DNA from: Sepiola atlantica | Lineage: Eukaryota; Mollusca; Cephalopoda; Sepiida; Sepiolidae | Reading direction: 5' to 3' | DNA length: 64,000 nucleotides | NCBI GenBank assembly: GCA_963556195.1 | Contig: OY744531.1 | Span: 48,979,200 to 49,043,199, forward strand | In this document: positions 10,791 through 24,600 of the stretch, piece by piece | Layout of the letters: each line of letters begins with the position of its first letter | Numbering within the stretch: the stretch's first letter is position 1 | Notes under the pieces: model-generated | Databases searched by the model: none | What the model saw: the letters and a program-made list of their open reading frames with translations, nothing else | Told to the model about the DNA's origin: nothing | Position numbers and translations under genes: made by a program

Positions 10791-11877
10791 TCTTCATCTA
10801 AAAGAAATCAAAAACATAAACCTTTAAAAGGTATACTTTGTTAATTAGTTATTTATTCATACGTACATTTCGATGCATTGTTTTTATTGATCGAGTACAA
10901 ACATTTTTTAAACAAAAAAATAAACACGGATTTGGTTATCATAATACATTTTGAACTTTTGACTACAAGTGAATAGGGTTAGAGTATGAATTTTCCTTTC
11001 GTCTAAATGAAAAAGGGAAAAGAAAAAAGGGATATATAAATTAAACCAATACGGTTGAATTTTTATTTTTTTATTTGGCAGGATTGTGGCGAATATACAC
11101 TAATGAAGCCTTTTCGTAAATGATTTTAATATTTTGTATCTCATAAAAATATATATCTTCGGAATGGGCAGAAACAATTGTTTTATAATAAAGTGTTTTA
11201 AGGTGAAATCTGAAATATTTTCTACATAAGTATTTTTATATTATATTACATTATGAGCTCCAGTCGTATTCTACGCTATTGAGCTGCAAATAAAACTTCT
11301 GTATCGACTTTTATATATAATTGGTATTTTTTTTTACTTTTTTAACTTTTCAATTTCTTATTTTCGAATTCTTCAATTTTTAATTTCTATCATGATATAT
11401 TTTAATAATATTTCATTGCAGAATCTCTTCACCTTTTCATTGATAGCGAATTGAACTATTAACTACTTTTTTCACTGTATATGCTCATATATTTGCATAA
11501 TCTTTCTAAGAGAGAAAATCTTCTTACGAATTGTGTATATAAAAAAATCTTTTGATGTGTGTTTTTATTAAAACTGTAATTTAACAGCCGTTCTTTTCAC
11601 TTTGTATATCCGTTTCAACTGATTTGTACACTGTCAGAACTAGTTTGTATTTTCCATATCCCTACTCCGCTCCTTCCAATCTAATTTGCTGTATAACTGG
11701 GAATGAACAACTCTACGGTCTTGATGCTAAATGTAAGCTTTTCAGTTGATCAGTATACCCGGTTCTGGTGAAGAGACCCAATAAAAACCCATATCGTATC
11801 AGAAACGATCGTACACAAACTGTTACTCATGTTGATCTATTTGAACATAAATAAATGTAATCATGTTTACCTAAGAT
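10791..11877. other. AT-rich, no recognisable feature
   Basis: No ORF or repeat family recognised. Confidence 0.5.
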
Positions 11878-11917
11878 CTCTCTGTCTCCCTCTCTCTCTT
11901 TCTCTCTCTCTGTCTCC

Positions 11918-12006
<89 letters not shown>

Positions 12007-12028
12007 TATATATATAAACACCGTTTCT

Positions 12029-12102
<74 letters not shown>
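11878..12102. repeat. Compound (CT)n-(TA)n microsatellite split by a 15-bp unique string
   Basis: ct to about 11937, ta to 12016, then aaacaccgtttctta, then a second ta array 12031-12102. The same unique string follows the ta array at 12441. Confidence 0.9.
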
Positions 12103-12170
12103 CAATGACAGAAAAAAAATTGTTGACGCCATTCCCTGTCAGGCGTGCCTACAATCATTTCAGCTTGCCG

Positions 12171-12280
12171 ATGATTCCACTGGGCACGAAGATTTACTAA
12201 AGATGTCTAAATCTGCCCTTTTGGATGAAACCGCGGTACATTGCTGAAATATGTAATATACAGTATCTAAATAAATTATA
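12171..12280 (+). repeat. Dispersed repeat family G, copy 1
   Basis: Shares attcc/actggg, tctgccc, ggatgaaaccgcggtac, ctgaaatatgtaat and taaataaatta in order with 32811-32920. Both copies sit beside (TA)n arrays. Confidence 0.65.
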
Positions 12281-12339
12281 TTAGCTCTCTTATATGATCG
12301 AGCACTTTATTTGATTTCTTTTCATATACAACTTGACAT

Positions 12340-12444
<105 letters not shown>

Positions 12445-12456
12445 ACCGTTTCTTAC

Positions 12457-14994
12457 AACGCATTCATTGTGTTCGGGATGACAAAATAATAACAACACAC
12501 AATTATATCTCTGGGTTTCATTTGTAGATTTATTTCTGTTTTAAAATATGCATCAGTGTTACATTCTTAACAGTATACGTTAGACTCTAAATGATTGCAC
12601 ACTATTAGTCTTCTTTCTGGCTGTTTATCCTCTCGTAGGGTGAGAAAATCTCAAAAACACTTCTGCTCAGTACCACAAAGAAGACCCGAGAGTAGGTCTC
12701 TAGCTACTCATCTACACATATCCTATCTAGCCATTCTTTGGGTTACGTCACTTCCTTAGACACGTTGACTTTATTTCTTAAACTTAATTTCGAAGCGGAA
12801 ATTTTATTCCTATGTATTCTAATTCCGATGAGGTAATTTCCTCACCCACTTGATCTATACATACCCCATACAATCTGGTCAGAATATTTCTAAACATTTT
12901 AAAATAAATACATTACCGTTTTAATTTTAATGGATGTATTTTCATTTTTTCTTTTGTTTTCTAGCGATTATAATAGCTTATATATTTAGTATACAATTTC
13001 GAGGAGTTATAAAATAAAAGTAATCTAAGAAATACTAAACTCTGATAATATTATACTCTTGTTTGACAGTGAGGCGGGAAGTGGTGGAATAATTGAATTA
13101 AAAAAGTAGTAGTAGGTGTGTGAACAACTTAGGAGAATTAGAGTTAGAAAAAATAAGAGATAAAAAGAGGTAAGAAGAGAGAAAATGAAAGGAGAGGTGG
13201 GACGTTAAATAAAATTAAACATAATTCGAGTCAAATGAAATAATTTGATATTATATTTTATCAAGATCAGCAACGCCTGAGTAAAACATATGAATCTATT
13301 TAAATTAATCTTCTGGGGACGGATAATGTTGCCAGGAATACCTGTGTATTACTTTGGTAGCAAGGCACTTGTCGCAAATAAGAGATGGTATAAAGCTTGT
13401 GGCGAACAAAGACGTAAGAGACATGTATACATAGATTAAATATACGAGTAAATACATTGTTCCCATACAGATAAAAATGCACAAGTTATTCATAATCAGG
13501 CAATCAATATGCTCAACCCACTACAAAAACCTACATCCTTCTTATGGCGCCTTTCTGTTAGAAAACGTGGCCAAAGGAAAAGAGAAATAATGATGGTCTT
13601 AATTATCGACCAGGTATTCGTCCGAGAAGTGCTAAACAATTGCTAAATTATTTCTCTTTAAAGGGAGATAACTCTGTTCCCTCTACAACAAGAAAGTAGA
13701 TGACTTAAATATAGTTTTATTCTAATTGTGTTATAATTTAAATAATTAATAGTTTTGTTAGAAAAGTTGTGTAAAACATCTCTTTAAATGTAACTTCGTT
13801 TTAATGTATTTTGTAAAAAAAAATAGCTAATTTTTCACTGCTGTTTATTGGATGTATAAAACAATGAAATTACTTGTGTGTATATATGTATGTGTGTGTG
13901 TGCACTACAAAAATAGCCACCCGGGATGGGTATTCTGCTCGTTAATAATACAATTAATTTAGCGAACATATATATTAAGATGTTATTAAAGATACAGTCT
14001 TTAATAAGAGCTACGTATAGAGCATGTAAATTAGTTTTTATCATGGTAAAAGCTTAAAACAAGGTTAAGTCAGAAAAAAATAACAGAAAAGAATGACAAC
14101 CCGTTGATCAGTTTGTTTTGTCGCTCGTAAGAACTAAAATCGAGGTTAAATAAGCGATGAGTGAAACTCATAAAAAATAAATAATAAAGTAAATGAGTAT
14201 AAAGAAAACAAAATAAACAGGATATTAATATTGATAATCATAATAAATAATACGAAACAACATAAGGTTTCATAAATGCCTACTACATTTATTCAAAATA
14301 AAATCACAAATCAGAATAATAATTTACGATTAAATAACAAATTAGAAAATAGTGAAATGAGAAAAATAGGAGAGGCTTTACAATTTGTACAAAGTGTCTA
14401 AAGGCTATCAAAAAATATTTTAAATTAATTTTGAAAAGATTTAAATCTCTCTATGAAGTTATGAATTTAAAAAAAAACAATAAAGGTATCATATTCTACG
14501 GTTCCTAATTTAGCCCAAAACATTATTACTTCAAATTACATCAAAATTTTAAAATACCAAACTGTTTTGGGACCCTTGATGAAAATGACAAAGATATACA
14601 TCGGGTGACTTTAAAATGAGATTTATTTTATTTGATAATTTCTATTTTAATTCCATAATGGGATTATAAAATATTAAAAGGACGTGTTCTACACTAACAT
14701 ACTATATGCATGCCCATAAAAACAGAAATTAAGGTACACATGAGTATATTTTTCAAGCGATGTTTTTGTTATATACACCAGAAAATATCTGTTAAACAAA
14801 TTTTCTCTATACACGGCAATGATTACTGTCAAGAATTTTCAGATCCCAGCAAATATGCCGACTTCGACTAGTCGCAGTTGACTTGTGAACACGCCATTGC
14901 AGCACTAGTCGTTGTTGTTGCACTAAACTTTTTTCATTTATTCGTCTTTAAAATATCTAGCAATAGTACATATCCCCAGTCGCTGTTGGTGATG
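12457..14994. other. Mostly unassigned; contains a mollusc-typical string
   Basis: No gene recognised. 13658-13677 contains aaagggagataactctg, a motif I recall as widespread in mollusc genomes (inference about the host only). 12640-12790 is distantly related to 14995-15140 (cgtcacttcc, acacgtt, acttaattt blocks). ORFs at 13300-13493 and 13835-14044 lack recognisable motifs. Confidence 0.35.
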
Positions 14995-15140
14995 AAGAGG
15001 ATCTCTGAAAAACACGTCTGTTCTGATCGACAGTTAAAGCCAAGAGAAAGATGATACTAGCTTCTTCTGACACGTCGATTCACTGTTCGTAACGTCACTT
15101 CCCTGAACACGTTAACTTAATTTCTACATAATGACACTTC
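14995..15140 (+). repeat. Dispersed repeat family E, copy 2
   Basis: Diverged relative of 12640-12790: shared ctctgaaaaacac, cgtcacttccctgaacacg and taacttaattt-type blocks. Confidence 0.35.
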
Positions 15141-15638
15141 CAACGTCCCATATTACTACAACCCGTTGTAGATGACTTCTTTGTATTACAATGAAAGGTG
15201 AGTTTTATTATTGATTCAAGATTGTGAGTTTTCTTGGGGGATCAACTGAAACAAGACATATTGAAACTAAAATGTTAGATGCTATAATGATAGGGTGTAA
15301 AGTGGATGGGCATTGGACAGCAAGATATTTGTTCACATTATATTTAAATTTCTGCATGTTGGTACTGTCGGCAAAACAGTGGTCAGAGATGGAATTAATC
15401 AGGCAAGTGATGTGTGGAAAGAAGCTATTAAAGTAGAAAGTTTCCGGAATCTGCGGAATCCTACATTAAAGGAGTTTTTTGCTAGTCGGATGGGGCGGGG
15501 ATATTTTGGTGTAGGAGATACAAATGCAGTAAGTTCATTGGAGTACATTGCGTGGTAGTACTTGTAAATAATGCATAAGGATGCAATACTGCAGTCATGA
15601 TTGACAGACAGTGCGGTTCAATTAATCTATAAATATTT
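15141..15638. other. Left flank of the satellite, unassigned ORFs
   Basis: Two overlapping plus-strand ORFs (15224-15436 and 15313-15558, 70 and 81 codons) have fairly mixed composition but no recognised domain. The second ends about 80 bp before the satellite. They could be part of an old element into which the satellite expanded. Confidence 0.2.
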
Positions 15639-18600
15639 GAAGGTATTAATATCTGAAGCATAAAAAGTTTTAACAAAATGGTTGAATTCGGTATGAAATG
15701 ACCCAGAAAACAGTGAAGATATTAATAATCTGAAGCATAAAAAGTTTTAACAAAATGGTTGAATTCGGTATTAAATGACTCAAGTAACAGTGAAGATATT
15801 AATAATCTGAAGCATGAAAAGTTTTAACAAAATGGTTTAATTCAGTATGAAATGACTCAGAAAACAGTGAAGATATTAATAATCTGAAGCATGAAAGTTT
15901 TAACAAAATGGTTGAATTCAGTATGAAATGACTCAGAAAACAGTGAAGATATTAATAATCTGAAGCATGAAAAGTTTTAACAAAATGGTTGAATTCAGTA
16001 TTAAATGACTCAGAAAACAGTGAAGATATTAATAATCTGAAGCATGAAAGTTTTAACAAAATGGTTGAATTCAGTATGAAATGACTCAGAAAACAGTGAA
16101 GATATTAATAATCTGAAGCATGAAAGTTTTAACAAAATGGTTGAATTCAGTATTAAATGACTCAGAAAACAGTGAAGCTATTAATAATCTGAAGCATGAA
16201 AGTTTCAACAAAACGGTTGAATTCAGTATGAAATGACTCAGAAAACAGTGAAGATATTAATAATCTGAAGCATGAAAGTTTTAACAAAATGGTTGAATTC
16301 AGTATGAAATGACTCAGAAAACAGTGAAGATATTAATAATCTGAAGCATGAAAGTTTTAACAAAATGGTTGAATTCAGTATGAAATGACTCAGAAAACAG
16401 TGAAGATATTAATAATCTGAAGCATGAAAGTTTTAACAAAACGGTTTAATTCAGTATGAAATGACTAAGAAAACAGTGAAGATATTAATAATCTGAAGCA
16501 TGAAAGTTTTAACAAAATGGTTGAATTCAGTATGAAATGACTCAGAAAACAGTGAAGATATTAATAATCTGAAGCATGAAAGTTTTAAAAAAATGGTTGA
16601 ATTCAGTATGAAATGACTCAGAAAACAGTGAAGATATTAATAATCTGAAGCATGAAAGTTTTAAAAAAATGGTTTAATTCAGTATGAAATGACTAAGAAA
16701 ACAGTGAAGATATTAATAATCTGAAGCATGAAAGTTTTAACAAAACGGTTGAATTCAGTATGAAATGACTCAGAAAACAGTGAAGATATTAATAATCTGA
16801 AGCATGAAAGTTTTAACAAAATGGTTGAATTCAGTATGAAATGACTCAGAAAACAGTGAAGATATTAATAATCTGAAGCATGAAAGTTTTAACAAAATGG
16901 TTGAATTCAGTATGAAATGACTCAGAAAACAGTGAAGATATTAATAATCTGAAGCATGAAAGTTTTAACAAAATGGTTGAATTCAGTATGAAATGACTCA
17001 GAAAACAGTGAAGATATTAATAATCTGAAGCATGAAAGTGTTAACAAAACGGTTGAATTCAGTATGAAATGACTAAGAAAACAGTGAAGATATTAATAAT
17101 CTGAAGCATGAAAGTTTTAACAAAATGGTTGAATTCAGTATGAAATGACTCAGAAAACAGTGAAGATATTAATAATCTGAAGCATGAAAGTTTTAACAAA
17201 ATGGTTGAATTCAGTATAAAATGACTCAGGTAACAGTGAAGATATTAATAATCTGAAGCATAAAAAGTTTTAACAAAATGGTTGAATTCAGTATTAAATG
17301 ACTCAGAAAACAGTGAAGATATTAATAATCTGAAGCATGAAAGTTTTAACAAAATGGTTTAATTCAGTATGAAATGACTCAGAAAACAGTGAAGATATTA
17401 ATAATCTGAAGCATAAAAAGTTTTAACAAAATGGTTGAATTCAGTATGAAATGACTCAGAAAACAGTGAAGATATTAATAATCTGAAACATGAAAGTTTT
17501 AACAAAATGGTTGAATTCAGTATGAAATGACTCAGAAAACAGTGAAGATATTAATAATCTGAAGCATGAAAGTTTTAACAAAATGGTTGAATTCAGTATG
17601 AAATGACTCAGAAAACAGTGAAGATATTAATAATCTGAAGCATGAAAGTTTTAACAAAATGGTTGAATTCAGTACGAAATGACTCAGAAAACAGTGAAGA
17701 TATTAATAATCTGAAGCATGAAAGTTTTAACAAAATGGTTGAATTCAGTATGAAATGACTCAGAAAACAGTGAAGATATTAATAATCTGAAGCATAAAAA
17801 GTTTTAACAAAATGGTTGAATTCGGTATGAAATGACCCAGAAAACAGTGAAGATATTAATAATCTGAAGCATAAAAGTTTTAACAAAATGGTTGAATTCA
17901 GTATGAAATGACCCAGAAAACAGTGAAGATATTAATAATCTGAAGCATAAAAGTTTTAACAAAACGGTTGAATTCAGTATGAAATGACCCAGAAAACAGT
18001 GAAGATATTAATAATCTGAAGCATGAAAGTTTTAACAAAATGGTTGAATTCAGTATGAAATGACCCAGAAAACAGTGAAGATATTAATAATCTGAAGCAT
18101 AAAAGTTTTAACAAAACGGTTGAATTCAGTATGAAATGACTCAGAAAACAGTGAAGATATTAATAATCTGAAACATGAAAGTTTTAACAAAACGGTTGAA
18201 TTCAGTATAAAATGACTCAGAAAACAGTGAAGATATTAATAATCTGAAGCATGAAAGTTTTAACAAAATGGTTGAATTCAGTATGAAATGACTCAGAAAA
18301 CAGTGAAGATATTAATAATCTGAAGCATAAAAAGTTTTAACAAAATGGTTGAATTCGGTATGAAATGACCCAGAAAACAGTGAAGATATTAATAATCTGA
18401 AGCATAAAAGTTTTAACAAAATGGTTGAATTCAGTATGAAATGACCCAGAAAACAGTGAAGATATTAATAATCTGAAGCATGAAAAGTTTTAACAAAATG
18501 GTTTAATTCAGTATGAAATGACTCAGAAAACAGTGAAGATATTAATAATCTGAAGCATGAAAGTTTTAACAAAATGGTTGAATTCAGTATGAAATGACTC

Positions 18601-21600
18601 AGAAAACAGTGAAGATATTAATAATCTGAAGCATGAAAAGTTTTAACAAAATGGTTGAATTCAGTATTAAATGACTCAGAAAACAGTGAAGATATTAATA
18701 ATCTGAAGCATGAAAGTTTTAACAAAATGGTTGAATTCAGTATGAAATGACTCAGAAAACAGTGAAGATATTAATAATCTGAAGCATGAAAGTTTTAACA
18801 AAATGGTTGAATTCAGTATTAAATGACTCAGAAAACAGTGAAGCTATTAATAATCTGAAGCATGAAAGTTTCAACAAAACGGTTGAATTCAGTAGTAAAT
18901 GACTCAGAAAACAGTGAAGATATTAATAATCTGAAGCATGAAAGTTTTAACAAAATGGTTGAATTCAGTATGAAATGACTCAGAAAACAGTGAAGATATT
19001 AATAATCTGAAGCATGAAAGTTTTAACAAAATGGTTGAATTCAGTATGAAATGACTCAGAAAACAGTGAAGATATTAATAATCTGAAGCATGAAAGTTTT
19101 AACAAAACGGTTTAATTCAGTATGAAATGACTAAGAAAACAGTGAAGATATTAATAATCTGAAGCATGAAAGTTTTAACAAAATGGTTGAATTCAGTATG
19201 AAATGACTCAGAAAACAGTGAAGATATTAATAATCTGAAGCATGAAAGTTTTAAAAAAATGGTTGAATTCAGTATGAAATGACTCAGAAAACAGTGAAGA
19301 TATTAATAATCTGAAGCATGAAAGTTTTAAAAAAATGGTTTAATTCAGTATGAAATGACTAAGAAAACAGTGAAGATATTAATAATCTGAAGCATGAAAG
19401 TTTTAACAAAACGGTTGAATTCAGTATGAAATGACTCAGAAAACAGTGAAGATATTAATAATCTGAAGCATGAAAGTTTTAACAAAATGGTTGAATTCAG
19501 TATGAAATGACTCAGAAAACAGTGAAGATATTAATAATCTGAAGCATGAAAGTTTTAACAAAATGGTTGAATTCAGTATGAAATGACTCAGAAAACAGTG
19601 AAGATATTAATAATCTGAAGCATGAAAGTTTTAACAAAATGGTTGAATTCAGTATGAAATGACTCAGAAAACAGTGAAGATATTAATAATCTGAAGCATG
19701 AAAGTTTTAACAAAACGGTTGAATTCAGTATGAAATGACTAAGAAAACAGTGAAGATATTAATAATCTGAAGCATGAAAGTTTTAACAAAATGGTTGAAT
19801 TCAGTATGAAATGACTCAGAAAACAGTGAAGATATTAATAATCTGAAGCATGAAAGTTTTAACAAAATGGTTGAATTCAGTATAAAATGACTCAGGTAAC
19901 AGTGAAGATATTAATAATCTGAAGCATGAAAGTTTTAACAAAATGGTTGAATTCAGTACGAAATGACTCAGAAAACAGTGAAGATATTAATAATCTGAAG
20001 CATGAAAGTTTTAACAAAATGGTTGAATTCAGTATGAAATGACTCAGAAAACAGTGAAGATATTAATAATCTGAAGCATAAAAAGTTTTAACAAAATGGT
20101 TGAATTCGGTATGAAATGACCCAGAAAACAGTGAAGATATTAATAATCTGAAGCATAAAAGTTTTAACAAAATGGTTGAATTCAGTATGAAATGACCCAG
20201 AAAACAGTGAAGATATTAATAATCTGAAGCATGAAAGTTTTAACAAAATGGTTGAATTCAGTATGAAATGACTCAGAAAACAGTGAAGATATTAATAATC
20301 TGAAGCATGAAAGTTTTAACAAAATGGTTGAATTCAGTATGAAATGACTCAGAAAACAGTGAAGATATTAATAATCTGAAGCATGAAAGTTTTAACAAAA
20401 CGGTTTAATTCAGTATGAAATGACTAAGAAAACAGTGAAGATATTAATAATCTGAAGCATGAAAGTTTTAACAAAATGGTTGAATTCAGTATGAAATGAC
20501 TCAGAAAACAGTGAAGATATTAATAATCTGAAGCATGAAAGTTTTAAAAAAATGGTTGAATTCAGTATGAAATGACTCAGAAAACAGTGAAGATATTAAT
20601 AATCTGAAGCATGAAAGTTTTAAAAAAATGGTTTAATTCAGTATGAAATGACTAAGAAAACAGTGAAGATATTAATAATCTGAAGCATGAAAGTTTTAAC
20701 AAAACGGTTGAATTCAGTATGAAATGACTCAGAAAACAGTGAAGATATTAATAATCTGAAGCATGAAAGTTTTAACAAAATGGTTGAATTCAGTATGAAA
20801 TGACTCAGAAAACAGTGAAGATATTAATAATCTGAAGCATGAAAGTTTTAACAAAATGGTTGAATTCAGTATGAAATGACTCAGAAAACAGTGAAGATAT
20901 TAATAATCTGAAGCATGAAAGTTTTAACAAAATGGTTGAATTCAGTATGAAATGACTCAGAAAACAGTGAAGATATTAATAATCTGAAGCATGAAAGTTT
21001 TAACAAAACGGTTGAATTCAGTATGAAATGACTAAGAAAACAGTGAAGATATTAATAATCTGAAGCATGAAAGTTTTAACAAAATGGTTGAATTCAGTAT
21101 GAAATGACTCAGAAAACAGTGAAGATATTAATAATCTGAAGCATGAAAGTTTTAACAAAATGGTTGAATTCAGTATAAAATGACTCAGGTAACAGTGAAG
21201 ATATTAATAATCTGAAGCATAAAAAGTTTTAACAAAATGGTTGAATTCAGTATTAAATGACTCAGAAAACAGTGAAGATATTAATAATCTGAAGCATGAA
21301 AGTTTTAACAAAATGGTTTAATTCAGTATGAAATGACTCAGAAAACAGTGAAGATATTAATAATCTGAAGCATAAAAAGTTTTAACAAAATGGTTGAATT
21401 CAGTATGAAATGACTCAGAAAACAGTGAAGATATTAATAATCTGAAACATGAAAGTTTTAACAAAATGGTTGAATTCAGTATGAAATGACTCAGAAAACA
21501 GTGAAGATATTAATAATCTGAAGCATGAAAGTTTTAACAAAATGGTTGAATTCAGTATGAAATGACTCAGAAAACAGTGAAGATATTAATAATCTGAAGC

Positions 21601-24600
21601 ATGAAAGTTTTAACAAAATGGTTGAATTCAGTACGAAATGACTCAGAAAACAGTGAAGATATTAATAATCTGAAGCATGAAAGTTTTAACAAAATGGTTG
21701 AATTCAGTATGAAATGACTCAGAAAACAGTGAAGATATTAATAATCTGAAGCATAAAAAGTTTTAACAAAATGGTTGAATTCGGTATGAAATGACCCAGA
21801 AAACAGTGAAGATATTAATAATCTGAAGCATAAAAGTTTTAACAAAATGGTTGAATTCAGTATGAAATGACCCAGAAAACAGTGAAGATATTAATAATCT
21901 GAAGCATAAAAGTTTTAACAAAACGGTTGAATTCAGTATGAAATGACCCAGAAAACAGTGAAGATATTAATAATCTGAAGCATGAAAGTTTTAACAAAAT
22001 GGTTGAATTCAGTATGAAATGACCCAGAAAACAGTGAAGATATTAATAATCTGAAGCATAAAAGTTTTAACAAAACGGTTGAATTCAGTATGAAATGACT
22101 CAGAAAACAGTGAAGATATTAATAATCTGAAACATGAAAGTTTTAACAAAACGGTTGAATTCAGTATAAAATGACTCAGAAAACAGTGAAGATATTAATA
22201 ATCTGAAGCATGAAAGTTTTAACAAAATGGTTGAATTCAGTATGAAATGACTCAGAAAACAGTGAAGATATTAATAATCTGAAGCATAAAAAGTTTTAAC
22301 AAAATGGTTGAATTCGGTATGAAATGACCCAGAAAACAGTGAAGATATTAATAATCTGAAGCATAAAAGTTTTAACAAAATGGTTGAATTCAGTATGAAA
22401 TGACCCAGAAAACAGTGAAGATATTAATAATCTGAAGCATAAAAGTTTTAACAAAACGGTTGAATTCAGTATGAAATGACCCAGAAAACAGTGAAGATAT
22501 TAATAATCTGAAGCATGAAAGTTTTAACAAAATGGTTGAATTCAGTATGAAATGACCCAGAAAACAGTGAAGATATTAATAATCTGAAGCATAAAAGTTT
22601 TAACAAAACGGTTGAATTCAGTATGAAATGACTCAGAAAACAGTGAAGATATTAATAATCTGAAACATGAAAGTTTTAACAAAACGGTTGAATTCAGTAT
22701 AAAATGACTCAGAAAACAGTGAAGATATTAATAATCTGAAGCATGAAAGTTTTAACAAAATGGTTGAATTCAGTATGAAATGACTCAGAAAACAGTGAAG
22801 ATATTAATAATCTGAAGCATGAAAGTTTTAACAAAATGGTTGAATTCAGTATGAAATGACTCAGAAAACAGTGAAGATATTAATAATCTGAAGCATGAAA
22901 GTTTTAACAAAATGGTTGAATTCAGTATGAAATGACTCAGAAAACAGTGAAGATATTAATAATCTGAAGCATGAAAGTTTTAACAAAATGGTTGAATTCA
23001 GTACGAAATGACTCAGAAAACAGTGAAGATATTAATAATCTGAAGCATGAAAGTTTTAACAAAATGGTTGAATTCAGTATGAAATGACTCAGAAAACAGT
23101 GAAGATATTAATAATCTGAAGCATAAAAAGTTTTAACAAAATGGTTGAATTCGGTATGAAATGACCCAGAAAACAGTGAAGATATTAATAATCTGAAGCA
23201 TAAAAGTTTTAACAAAATGGTTGAATTCAGTATGAAATGACCCAGAAAACAGTGAAGATATTAATAATCTGAAGCATAAAAGTTTTAACAAAACGGTTGA
23301 ATTCAGTATGAAATGACCCAGAAAACAGTGAAGATATTAATAATCTGAAGCATGAAAGTTTTAACAAAATGGTTGAATTCAGTATGAAATGACCTAGAAA
23401 ACAGTGAAGATATTAATAATCTGAAGCATAAAAGTTTTAACAAAACGGTTGAATTCAGTATGAAATGACTCAGAAAACAGTGAAGATATTAATAATCTGA
23501 AACATGAAAGTTTTAACAAAACGGTTGAATTCAGTATAAAATGACTCAGAAAACAGTGAAGATATTAATAATCTGAAGCATGAAAGTTTTAACAAAATGG
23601 TTGAATTCAGTATGAAATGACTCAGAAAACAGTGAAGATACTAATAATCTGAAGCATGAAAGTTTTAACAAAATGGTTGAATTCAGTATGAAATGACTCA
23701 GAAAACAGTGAAGATATTAATAATCTGAAGCATGAAAGTTTTAACAAAATGGTTGAATTCAGTATGAAATGACTCAGAAAACAGTGAAGATATTAATAAT
23801 CTGAAGCATGAAAGTTTTAACAAAATGGTTGAATTCAGTACGAAATGACTCAGAAAACAGTGAAGATATTAATAATCTGAAGCATGAAAGTTTTAACAAA
23901 ATGGTTGAATTCAGTATGAAATGACTCAGAAAACAGTGAAGATATTAATAATCTGAAGCATGAAAGTTTTAACAAAATGGTTGAATTCAGTATGAAATGA
24001 CTCAGAAAACAGTGAAGATATTAATAATCTGAAGCATGAAAGTTTTAACAAAATGGTTGAATTCAGTATGAAATGACTCAGAAAACAGTGAAGATATTAA
24101 TAATCTGAAGCATGAAAGTTTTAACAAAATGGTTGAATTCAGTATGAAATGACTCAGAAAACAGTGAAGATATTAATAATCTGAAGCATGAAAGTTTTAA
24201 CAAAACGGTTGAATTCAGTATGAAATGACTCAGAAAACAGTGAAGATATTAATAATCTGAAGCATGAAAGTTTTAACGAAATGGTTGAATTCAGTACGAA
24301 ATGACTCAGAAAACAGTGAAGATATTAATAATCTGAAGCATGAAAGTTTTAACAAAATGGTTGAATTCAGTACGAAATGACTCAGAAAACAGTGAAGATA
24401 TTAATAATCTGAAGCATGAAAGTTTTAACAAAATGGTTGAATTCAGTACGAAATGACTCAGAAAACAGTGAAGATATTAATAATCTGAAGCATGAAAGTT
24501 TTAACAAAATGGTTGAATTCAGTACGAAATTACTCAGAAAACAGTGAAGATATTAATAATCTGAAGCATGAAAGTTTTAACAAAATGGTTGAATTCAGTA